Assembly (NCBI GenBank): GCA_022822685.1
Contig: JAJEAQ010000587.1
Location: 1-12,886 of the forward strand
Origin: Trichodesmium sp. jk18x7bins.61
GTDB lineage: Bacteria; Cyanobacteriota; Cyanobacteriia; Cyanobacteriales; Microcoleaceae
DNA: 12,886 nucleotides
Direction: 5' to 3'
This document shows, piece after piece, positions 1 to 6,144 of the stretch (within the stretch, counting starts at the first letter, position 1; the number at the start of each line of letters is the position of its first letter). The notes below the pieces were generated by a model. The model was not told the origin of the DNA, searched no databases, and saw nothing but the letters and a program-made list of their open reading frames with translations. The position numbers were made by a program, and so were the translations under genes.

Positions 1-139
1 CTTTCCTTAGCGGGTAGGACTAGCCTTCTAGCTTCACCCACATTCTTAACCCAGTTATCCGCCCTATATGGGTTATAGGGACTGGACTCTAGTTATACAC
101 CTTTAGTTGCTAAAGGTTCCTACTAGAAACGGACCGCAC
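1..139 (-). mobile_element. Group II intron, 5' end (domain I), antisense in the TcA-like gene
   Basis: Read on the minus strand, the sequence from 139 downward begins GTGCGG, the conserved start of group II introns (GUGYG). It folds into compact hairpins typical of domain I: an 8-bp stem 99-106/110-117 with a 3-base loop, and a 7-bp stem 62-68/74-80. A motif CCGCTAAGGAAAG lies at 13-1 (minus strand) and nearly matches CCGTAAGGAAAG in the second intron at 12487-12498. The decisive support is the junction: TcA-like coding reads in frame leftward to about 141 (residues YINRVILG, a TcA motif) and stops exactly where GTGCG begins. The intron is opposite to its host gene, so it could not splice from the sense mRNA. 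Its maturase gene and 3' end lie outside the window. The family call rests on the 5' motif, the folding and the host junction. Confidence 0.65.
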
Positions 140-140
140 A

Positions 141-725
141 TACATTAACCGTGTGATTTTAGGTGCTGAAGAAACAAATTTAGATGACACAGCATTAAAC
201 CAGCTAAAAGATGATTGGGAAATATCAAAACAGTATCGGGTATGGGAAGCGAATGAGAAATTAGAACTATATCCTTCTAGTTATGTGGAACCGCAACTTC
301 GACAGAACAAAACAGAAATTTTTGATGCTTTGGAGCAAACTCTGCTACAAGGTGCTATAGATGAAGATACTGTAAAACAGGCGGTTGTCGAATACCTCAA
401 TAAACTACAACAGTTATCAGAGTTGTGGGTAGAAGGCGTTGCTCGTTACATAGCGCCAGACAACTCTTATATTGAGTACTGTTTTACAGCTAAGGCTGCT
501 TGGGAGAAGAATAGTTATAGCAACCGCCGACTGAAAGTTGATATGACGAAGTTAGAAGCTAAAAGCATATCTGCTTTTGAATGGGGGGACTGGAAAAAAG
601 CTAACTTAATGTTTACTCATCAACATATTTATGCTCTAGCTCCTTGTTTTGCCTGGGAACGACTATATATTATGTTTTGGTTTGAACTTTTTGAAACTCG
701 TTCTGAGACAAACGAAAAGCTTTAG
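141..725 (+). pseudogene. TcA relic piece 1: RVWEAN / neuraminidase-like region
   Basis: This frame is open from the intron junction (TAC at 141) to TAG at 723-725. The likely original sequence is YINRVILG..., so GTG at 153 is not a real start. Counting from 153, residues 28-50 carry YRVWEANEKLELYP and YVEPQLR, the best conserved block of TcA proteins at the entry to the neuraminidase-like domain. Near the end, FAWERLYIMFWFELFE fits the beta-strand motif WNxRLYLFW of the same domain. The same frame continues past the TAG with plausible coding, so the stop is a point nonsense change rather than a gene end. Confidence 0.8.
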
Positions 726-1300
726 TGTCTTCAACCTAAATATTGTCGTCAAAATACTAATGGCAGTTTTGGACAGACTCTTGATAGTATTGTGAAGATT
801 AATACAACTCATGATTCAGAAGATGAGACATGGGAAATCTACCGTGATGGCATCCCAATTGAGTATGAAGGAAAAAATATTGGAGAAGAATTAAGTGTAG
901 AGATACTTTTACCGTATTTTTATGTACTACCAAACAATAAAACACAGATTGCCTTCGATTTGAATATCTATACTTCAAAGAACAAAGATTCTAGGAATTG
1001 CTATGTATCCCGTACATTTAAACAAGAAACAATTGTTGAACAAAAGAAGAACACAGAATGTAAAGATCACGTGTCTACAAGAGTCAACGATTTTAAAGAA
1101 TTTCGTTTAGGTAGTGAAACTCCAAATCCTGTATATTTATACATTAGAGACTCAACAGAGGCAAATGCTAGTTTAGCTGACCAGCGTTTTTTCTTGTTTT
1201 TTCCTCAGAAAAAACAAAGTACATCCCCAAACGCATCAAATTTATACTCCACTGCTATTCAGCAAATAGTTAAGGATGTTCACGAGATTATTCTATCCAC
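726..1300 (+). pseudogene. TcA relic piece 2: mid-region after the first nonsense codon
   Basis: This is the same frame as piece 1, open from directly after TAG 723-725; GTG at 792 is only an internal valine. It encodes a beta-rich segment (DETWEIYRDGIPIEYEG, ILLPYFYVLPNNKTQIAFDLNIYT) that sits where TcA has its neuraminidase-like and receptor-binding insertions, the least conserved part of the family. The frame runs to TAG at 1356-1358, but from about 1300 the sensible sequence is in the next frame (ELFSFAHQEYTEEGVQHYLEKLQEY). One base has therefore probably been lost between 1274 and 1301. Membership rests on position and continuity more than on motifs. Confidence 0.65.
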
Positions 1301-1717
1301 GAATTATTTAGTTTTGCTCATCAAGAATACACAGAAGAAGGAGTTCAACACTATTTAGAAAAGCTCCAGGAATACGTGTCTAGCGAAGGAAGTACTATGG
1401 AGTCTCTATCTGAACCCTATCCCCAAACAAAAATGGATTTTTGGGGACCTTACGGTATGTATGCTTGGGAAATCTTCTACTATATCCCTGTAATGATCGC
1501 TGACAAGTATACCAAATCGCAAAAATTTGATTTGGCACGAAAATGGTTACAACACGTTTATGATCCCACTGAAAGAAACAATGTTTGGGGAAGTTTACCT
1601 TTGACAAATTACCCAGACGGAGTCCAAGTTAGTGCAATGAGTGTCAATGCTCCCGATGCTATTGCTCGCGAAACCCCTCGTGATTATCGCCTGGCTACTG
1701 TTCGCCAATATGCATAA
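1298..1717 (+). pseudogene. TcA relic piece 3: conserved WGPYG...WEIF block
   Basis: This piece begins in frame 2 after the shift; GTG 1376 is not a believable start because coding sense extends upstream to about 1300. It carries MDFWGPYGMYAWEIFYYIPVM followed by ADKYTKSQKFDLARKWLQHVYDPTE. This is one of the strongest TcA signatures (typically a YxWELFFHxPxLVA... segment followed by FxxAxxWLxYIFDP). It ends at TAA 1715-1717, but the next codons in the same frame read NLIEQGDYYYRKTTREALRQA, the normal TcA continuation. The TAA is therefore an internal nonsense codon. Confidence 0.85.
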
Positions 1718-2838
1718 AACTTGATAGAGCAAGGAGATTACTACTATCGCAAGACTACTAGAGAAGCCCTGCGTCAAGCCAAAATGTATTATGTTGAGGC
1801 GAAAGCTTTGTTCAAAGAAGATCAAGAAGTGGTGGCAAGTCTGACAGGGGAATTTAAAGGTGATTGGAGTGCTCCTACTCTAGGAGCAGTAACCGCTGAA
1901 AACTTCCGTCCTCCTTACAATGATGAGATGGGAAATATCTACGATCGCTTAGAGGAACGATTGTATAATCTCCGTCATTGGCTAGCTATAGACGGAACTC
2001 CCCTGAATATACCTCTAGTAGCTGCTCCCATTGACCCCAGGAAGTTGCAACAGGCAGCGATCGCGGGTATTTCACCCAGTCAAAGCCAACAAGGGACAAT
2101 GCCTACTCTCAATTATACTTTCGATGATTTGTTCAGGCGGGCTAAGAGTTACGTCAAAGATATGATTTATTGGTCAAGAATCTTGATGCGATACTTGTAT
2201 ACTTATGAAATGGCTTTCAGGAGTTTAAACGCTGGGTTAGAGCAAGAGTTGTTTGATCGGATGTTAGAAGTTCAAGACAAAAAAATTGAGATTGCTAAAA
2301 AGAGTATTGAGCTTAAACAACTAGCAAGGAAGGAAATTCAAGTTGAGCATAATTATTATATTGCGGATCTGGTTCTAACTTCAATTTACGATTACTTACT
2401 ACACACTCTACATCTTACACGCCTTACCCAACAATCTGCCAAGATACCACTTATATTAGGAGAAGCAGGTCTTCAACTTACACCTAATATTTTCGGACTA
2501 GTATTTGGTGGTGCAAATTATAGTTCTATGGTAGGAGGTAGTAAGGATATATTGCAATTGGGGATAGAGAGCAATAAAGAGATAACTGAAGAATACAAGA
2601 ATATAGTAGCTACAGCTCGTAGGGTTGCTGAAAATTCTATGAAAATAGCCAAAGCAGAAAAAACTTTGGATAAAATCGATAAAGAAATCAAAATCGAGGA
2701 GGATAAAAAGCTCATAGAAGATGCAGTAAAAGCACAGATAGAAAAACACAAAGACAACAAGTTAAAGTTGTGGGAATTTAATCAGACACGATTCACCAGT
2801 AAAGACTTCTATAAGTGGTATACTAAAGTTTTCTGGAT
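1718..2838 (+). pseudogene. TcA relic piece 4: helical pore/channel segment
   Basis: This is the largest open piece, nominally TTG 1721 to TAG 2882-2884; no real start exists because it continues piece 3. In order it holds IEQGDYYYRKTTREALRQAKMYYVEA; RLYNLRHWLAIDGTPLNIPLV; long amphipathic helices around 2130-2400; the TcA hallmark PNIFGLVFGGANYSSMVGG near 2480-2540; and a charged coiled coil near 2560-2760. In known TcA structures this part builds the alpha-helical translocation channel. The tail after 2838 reads out of frame: the family-like order KFSG then LYRAMFDQ needs two single-base steps, at about 2825 and at 2838. Confidence 0.87.
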
Positions 2839-3312
2839 CTCTATCGCGCTATGTTTGACCAGACAGTTAGTTTCTGTTTGTTAGCCGAGCCAGCTCATCG
2901 ATTAGAAACACAAAATCAAGATATGACTCGATATATCCGTCCTCAGTGGGATGAAAATTATCGAGGTTTATTATCTAGTCATAAATTAATGCTCAATCTC
3001 CAACAGATGGAGTTAGCTCATATACAACAAACTGCAGTTAGTGACGAAGCTAGACTGATAACATACAGTTTCTCTCTAGAGCAGAAAGATGAAGATGCAC
3101 TTTCAAACCTCAAGACTCATGGACGTACTCTAACTCATATTGAGGAATCTTGGTTCGACGAATATTTCCCAGAGCAGAATGGACGAGCGATTCGGAGTCT
3201 AGCTGTGAAGTTCAAAGGGCTAGAAAACACTGATCCCATTGCCGCAGAATTAATTCAAATTTCTCACAAATACCTCTCACATAGTCAGAGTGTACAAAGT
3301 ATCTATGCATAG
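2839..3312 (+). pseudogene. TcA relic piece 5: start of TcB-binding C-terminal domain
   Basis: Coding resumes in frame 1 at about 2839 with LYRAMFDQTVSFCLLAEPAHR, matching the TcA pattern LYYQxYDLAVxxCLMAE. It continues with RGLLSSHKLMLNLQQMELAH, the usual LLxGExLxLxLxxME element that precedes the TcB-binding domain. ATG 2851 is an internal methionine. The piece ends at TAG 3310-3312. The next family-like element, KIYLSSVETN, is in another frame, so a one-base shift lies between 3290 and 3313. Confidence 0.83.
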
Positions 3313-3536
3313 CAAAATTTACTTATCAAGTGTAGAGACAAATACAAGTAAGATGAAGCAAAAGAAAGAACGGTTATTACCTTTTGAACATTCGGGAGTA
3401 GAATCGACTTGGGTACTGTCTTTCCCCGCTGCTGTGAAAGCGATTGAGAAGAAAAAAAGTGAAGTTTCTACAGAAATCTATGCTGGAGAAACTAGAAGAT
3501 GTGGAAATTACAATACGCTACACAACAAAGGATTAA
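3305..3536 (+). pseudogene. TcA relic piece 6: TcB-binding domain C-terminus and true stop
   Basis: Frame 2 gives KIYLSSVETN, then RLLPFEHSGVESTWVLSFP, matching the TcA terminal pattern ALSSGVND...RYLPFEGxGxxSxWxLxFP. The frame must then move by +1, most simply by dropping one A from the A7 run at 3452-3458. It then reads KFLQKSMLEKLEDVEITIRY and TTKD followed by TAA at 3534-3536. The pattern DIxxHIRYT at the very end is the normal TcA C-terminus. The longer open frame to 3649 is therefore spurious after about 3458: its tail translates the C-rich repeats. Confidence 0.82.
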
Positions 3537-3565
3537 GGGGTAAGGGATACAGGTACAAGATTTTC

Positions 3566-3644
3566 ATCCCCCCTGCGCCTCTGGGTTTTATCCCCCCTGC
3601 ACCCCTCTGGGAAAGGGGGGTTGTCAGAGGGATCAAACAGAGAT
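3566..3644. repeat. C-rich dispersed repeat pair with foldback
   Basis: Two near-copies of ATCCCCCCTGC..CCTCTGGG start at 3566 and 3590, 24 bases apart. The second is followed by GGGAAAGGGGGG at 3609-3620 and TCAGAGGG at 3624-3631, which can pair with the upstream C runs. A related element lies at 12049-12076 (TCCCCCCCTGCCCCCC, TTTGAAAGGGGGG). Repeats of this style are frequent between genes in filamentous cyanobacteria. They directly follow the true end of the TcA relic and might act as a weak terminator, but no clean T-tract follows. Confidence 0.6.
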
Positions 3645-3653
3645 TCTAGGGAT

Positions 3654-3911
3654 CAAAGTTTTTTATAAGTAATTATCTGAACATGATATAATACCATGTT
3701 AGGATAATTACTTATATTACAAAAAAGTCTTTCAAAGTTTTTTTTATACGCAATTAAGCGGACATGATCTAACCCCCTTTTGTAAGAGGAAAAACCCTCA
3801 AAATCCCCCTTGCCAAGATGGATTTAGGGGGATTTTTTATCTGCCTCACCAAACAGAGAATTGCTATATCTTTTTTGAAGTTGGTATCATAATCATGTTC
3901 GGCTAATTAAC
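3654..3911. mobile_element. MITE-like element(s) with AATTANNYGRACATGAT inverted repeats
   Basis: A 17-base motif occurs four times: direct at 3671-3687 and 3752-3768, inverted at 3693-3709 and 3892-3908. The outer pair 3752-3768/3892-3908 agrees at 14 of 17 positions and bounds 157 bases with no gene, which is the size and form of a MITE. The pair 3671-3687/3693-3709 lies inside a long hairpin (14 bp 3664-3677/3703-3716 plus 6 bp 3680-3685/3695-3700). Each direct copy is preceded by CAAAG, a run of T, and ATAAG or ATACG (3654-3669; 3733-3750), so a unit of about 38 bases is duplicated. No transposase is present and no clear target duplication is visible. Confidence 0.6.
3800..3838 (+). terminator. 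Hairpin plus T-run inside the MITE-like element
   Basis: An 11-bp perfect stem, 3800-3810 with 3826-3836, centred on CCCCC/GGGGG, has a 15-base loop and runs into six T (3833-3838). It has the shape of an intrinsic terminator for plus-strand transcription. It is also a member of the common cyanobacterial AATCCCCCT/AGGGGGATT repeats. No intact plus-strand gene lies upstream, so its cargo today would be the TcA relic only. Confidence 0.5.
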
Positions 3912-3939
3912 CTGAATCAAAGTAGCGCCCATAACATTT

Positions 3940-3967
3940 GTTTGGTTAAGGTTCACCTTAACCAAAC
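3940..3967. repeat. 13-bp palindromic dispersed repeat (copy 1)
   Basis: GTTTGGTTAAGGT at 3940-3952 is perfectly complementary to 3955-3967, with a two-base centre, and is followed by CTACAA. A second member in opposite orientation lies at 11823-11850, flanked by GTAG. It sits 18 bases beyond the stop codon of the minus-strand acetyltransferase, where it could stall or end that transcript. There is no T-tract on either side, so termination is only a suggestion. Confidence 0.6.
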
Positions 3968-3985
3968 CTACAATAAGGCTAATTA

Positions 3986-4474
3986 TCAAGACTTGATTAG
4001 AACTTTTTTATAAATGCGATCGCACCGTTTTGTTTCTATACCTGTCCTTAACTGATAACCACTACTTTCATATAATTTAATAGCTGCTGGCAAAACTGTT
4101 GTTGTTTCTATCCAAATTTCCTGAAATTTACACTCTGCGATTCTTTGTTCTAATTCTTTCAATAAGAATTTTCCTAAACCTTTTCCTCTAACTTCTGGCA
4201 ATAAATACATTTTCCTGATTTCGGCTGCCTGATTACCTCGTGAAATTGGATAATAGGCTGCAGTTCCTAATACTTTTTCTTGTTGTTCTACCACCAAAAA
4301 TTCTCCACCAATACTTTGATAAAATTTTTCTACTTTTAAGACATCTTGATCTGCGCCTTCAGGTTCCCAATCTAAACCATATTCAGACAGAACAGCTCCA
4401 ATAATATTTGCTGCTATTTGACGGTCATCTGGCTGCCAATTCCTAATTAAGAAATCACGATAATATTTTTTCAT
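3986..4474 (-). CDS. GNAT-family N-acetyltransferase
   Basis: The 162-residue cytosolic protein has the GNAT fold. Motif A is at residues 87-106, RKMYLLPEVRGKGLGKFLLK, with RGKGLG (96-101) as the acetyl-CoA pyrophosphate loop. Motif B follows at about 123-141 (ETTTVLPAAIKLYESSGYQ), including the usual AxxLYxxxGF/Y signature. By family it moves an acetyl group from acetyl-CoA to an amine; the substrate cannot be told. Length is normal. Start ATG (4474-4472) is supported by a purine-rich site GAGGGAG (minus strand, 4483-4477) close upstream. It lies alone, 348 bases from the next minus-strand gene upstream, so it may have its own promoter. A HIP1 octamer sits in the C-terminal codons (4016-4023). 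Confidence 0.9.
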   Translation of the reverse strand: MKKYYRDFLIRNWQPDDRQIAANIIGAVLSEYGLDWEPEGADQDVLKVEKFYQSIGGEFLVVEQQEKVLGTAAYYPISRGNQAAEIRKMYLLPEVRGKGLGKFLLKELEQRIAECKFQEIWIETTTVLPAAIKLYESSGYQLRTGIETKRCDRIYKKVLIKS

Positions 4475-4822
4475 ATCTCCCTCTACATCGCAACTAGAAA
4501 CAAATACTTTTTTATAGGCGTTGGTAAATAAAGAGATGAAACTTGAATAGACTTGCTCCCCCTGCTACTAATAACAATATCTATGTAATTAAGAACTGTT
4601 TAATCGGTGAAAATTTAACGTTCATAGTAACTTTATTTTCTACTTATTTTCAGCTTTTGCTAATTATTTAGACCAAAGTGAAAAATATAGTTATAGCAAA
4701 ATCACCAGCCCAACTATAGGGAGATTTGCGCTTCTCCTAAGTCCTAGCTACTAAATCATAACAACATCAACTTTGTGGCCATATATTTTGCATTTGGTAT
4801 TGTTAATTTTTACTACCTAATT
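4475..4822. other. Gene-free spacer, AT-rich
   Basis: These 348 bases between the GNAT start and the HD-hydrolase stop (both minus strand) are AT-rich, with stops in all frames that I followed. I see no strong hairpin or T-tract terminator for the HD gene, and no tRNA. The GNAT promoter must lie here, but no clear -35/-10 pair stands out. Confidence 0.5.
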
Positions 4823-5668
4823 TTAAGCAGTCACCTTGGGAGAAGAATCATGTTCCACTACAAATACATTTGAGCGGAGATTAGCAATAATCTGCTTACC
4901 TTTTTGTGTTAGTAATAAATATTTAATAGCATCTTCTATATAAGGATGAACTCCGCTCCAGAAAAATTGCGGATATTTATCACGCAAATCACTAGGATTT
5001 TTATAACCTACTTTTTTGTTAAAACCTATCTCTTCAAATTCATAATATAAAGAACCAATTTTTTTCAAGTAACGAGGATCGCTTAACTGACCAATTAAGT
5101 CGGCTGACCGAACTAAACCAGGGTAATGAATAGTATCTTGATGATCTGATTCCTTGGGAACAGGAAAGCGTGTTAATTCAATATTGTGTTTAATTATTTC
5201 CACATTAATCAGTTTATGACCACCAAATCTTTCATCAATAAATAATTTGGCTCTATCCACATGATAGGGAGTTAAACTAGCATCAGTAGAACCCAATGGC
5301 AAATTAACCATTTCATCTCCTTTTCCTGTAGCATACCATCCTTTTTTGTCTTGCCGACAAACGCCTTTTACATATCCGATATCATGGCAAACCAAGGAAA
5401 TGACAAAATGCAACCAATCTTCACAGGAAACTCCTCCTTCTCGAATATGTTTGCCTCGTAAAATTTCTTGGCCGACAAGGGTAACTAATATAGTATGCTC
5501 TACGTTATGATAAAGGGCATCACTATTGGCGATATTTTCTAGTGCCATATTCCCTGCCCAACCAATAATTTCTTCGTAATTGTATTTATAACCGCCGTAA
5601 GTACGACGGTAGCCTTCTTGAATTTTTTCTACGAATGAATTAATTAGTATTTCGGTCGCATTAAACAT
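4823..5668 (-). CDS. HD-domain metal-dependent phosphohydrolase
   Basis: The 281-residue soluble protein has a complete HD-type metal site: H54 and H58 in YHNVEHTILV, the H95-D96 pair in CHDIGY, further histidines H136 and H161 (KHNIELTRF), and D190 in RSADLIGQLSD. This arrangement resembles the cyclic-nucleotide phosphodiesterase-like branch of the HD superfamily, and sequences like this are widely conserved in cyanobacteria. The enzyme should hydrolyse a phosphate ester or nucleotide; the substrate is unknown. There is no sensor, GAF or GGDEF domain. Start ATG (5668-5666) has only a weak purine stretch upstream. It is divergent from the efflux operon across a 476-base spacer, so a functional link with the pump is not shown. 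Confidence 0.85.
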   Translation of the reverse strand: MFNATEILINSFVEKIQEGYRRTYGGYKYNYEEIIGWAGNMALENIANSDALYHNVEHTILVTLVGQEILRGKHIREGGVSCEDWLHFVISLVCHDIGYVKGVCRQDKKGWYATGKGDEMVNLPLGSTDASLTPYHVDRAKLFIDERFGGHKLINVEIIKHNIELTRFPVPKESDHQDTIHYPGLVRSADLIGQLSDPRYLKKIGSLYYEFEEIGFNKKVGYKNPSDLRDKYPQFFWSGVHPYIEDAIKYLLLTQKGKQIIANLRSNVFVVEHDSSPKVTA

Positions 5669-5731
5669 ATTTCTTACTTAGCTCATTTTTATTTTTATGT
5701 TTGTTTATTTATACTTTCCTCAGTATTATCG

Positions 5732-5897
5732 TGACTAAGTAGGTAGGTATAATAAAACTGATGTATGTTTAATTTTGTCAAAGAATCTGAAATACCCTAT
5801 TTCTTAAACTCCGCCCTTACGGGCGGGGTCTTAGGCTGTGCGCTAGTTTGACATTTTGTTACATAGCTTGATTTTTTAACGCTCACCTACTTAGACA
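5732..5897. mobile_element. Possible MITE or IS remnant with inverted ends around a GC hairpin
   Basis: TGACTAAGTAGGT at 5732-5744 is an inverted match (12 of 13) to 5885-5897, with a perfect 10-bp core 5735-5744/5885-5894. Between them lies a GC-rich hairpin: 5808-5816 pairs with 5821-5829 (CCGCCC TTAC GGGCGG plus three more pairs). The 166-base block has no gene. Hairpins of this kind also occur at IS200/IS605 ends, so a decayed end of such an element is an alternative. It lies between two divergent starts, so it is not placed to terminate either gene. No target duplication is visible. Confidence 0.45.
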
Positions 5898-6036
5898 TCT
5901 CTGAGAATAAATATATAACTTTTGTGCAACTTGGACTAATACCTAATTTATAGAGATGCCTATTTGAGTTGTTGTTTTTGTTACTTAGTTCTTTTTTCTC
6001 TAGTTTATTTAAACTCCGTTAGAATAGTCAAGGTAA

Positions 6037-6058
6037 TGAGTTGTACAAAATCAACTCA
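6037..6058. promoter_or_regulatory. Inverted repeat upstream of the efflux promoter
   Basis: TGAGTTG at 6037-6043 and CAACTCA at 6052-6058 form a perfect 7-bp dyad with an 8-base spacer, ending 40 bases before the proposed -35 box. The size suits a dimeric repressor or activator site (TetR- or MarR-like spacing), but no regulator gene is nearby and the call is only positional. Confidence 0.25.
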
Positions 6059-6098
6059 GGGATGGTTATCTCAAATTACTTCGAGGTTTAAAGAAATC

Positions 6099-6127
6099 TT
6101 AACATAATGATAATTTTTCTTTACAAT
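6099..6127 (+). promoter_or_regulatory. Sigma-70 type promoter for the adaptor gene
   Basis: TTAACA (6099-6104, 5/6 to TTGACA) and TACAAT (6122-6127, 5/6 to TATAAT) are separated by exactly 17 bases. Transcription would start near 6134, just before the GGAG site at 6136-6139 and ATG at 6145, giving a very short leader. The match and placement are good, but AT-rich DNA yields such pairs by chance. Confidence 0.45.
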
Positions 6128-6144
6128 ATAATTTTGGAGTGGTA

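Larger units (their letters stand above)
140..3536 (+). pseudogene. Tc-toxin A subunit (TcA) homologue, C-terminal half, decayed
   Basis: Six overlapping open pieces in three frames form one TcA-type protein in order: an RVWEAN...YVEPQLR block and neuraminidase-like region, a DFWGPYGMYAWEIFYYIP block, the helical pore segment with PNIFGLVFGG, and the TcB-binding C-terminus with LPFEHSG and the family-like ending VEITIRYTTKD just before TAA at 3534-3536. In the known toxin, five TcA chains form the receptor-binding and membrane-injecting channel that receives TcB-TcC. About 1,130 codons remain of a family usually about 2,000-2,500 residues. Lesions are in-frame TAG 723-725, a shift near 1274-1301, in-frame TAA 1715-1717, a compound shift near 2825-2838, a shift near 3290-3313, and a shift best placed in the A7 run 3452-3458. 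The 5' part is cut by the intron ending at 139. No tcB or tcC is in the window. The homology is read by eye from motifs. Confidence 0.88.

Noticed and set aside
723..1717. Stop-codon read-through or recoding of the TcA gene
   Set aside because: TAG and TAA are both in frame, but frameshifts and an antisense intron also break the gene, so decay is the simpler explanation.
3459..3649. Tail of the open frame 3290-3649
   Set aside because: Downstream of the A7 run the family-like C-terminus is in another frame and stops at 3536; the tail merely translates C-rich repeats (FIPPAPLG).
5808..5829. Intrinsic terminator at the CCGCCC/GGGCGG hairpin
   Set aside because: It lies between two divergent starts, and no T-tract follows on either strand.
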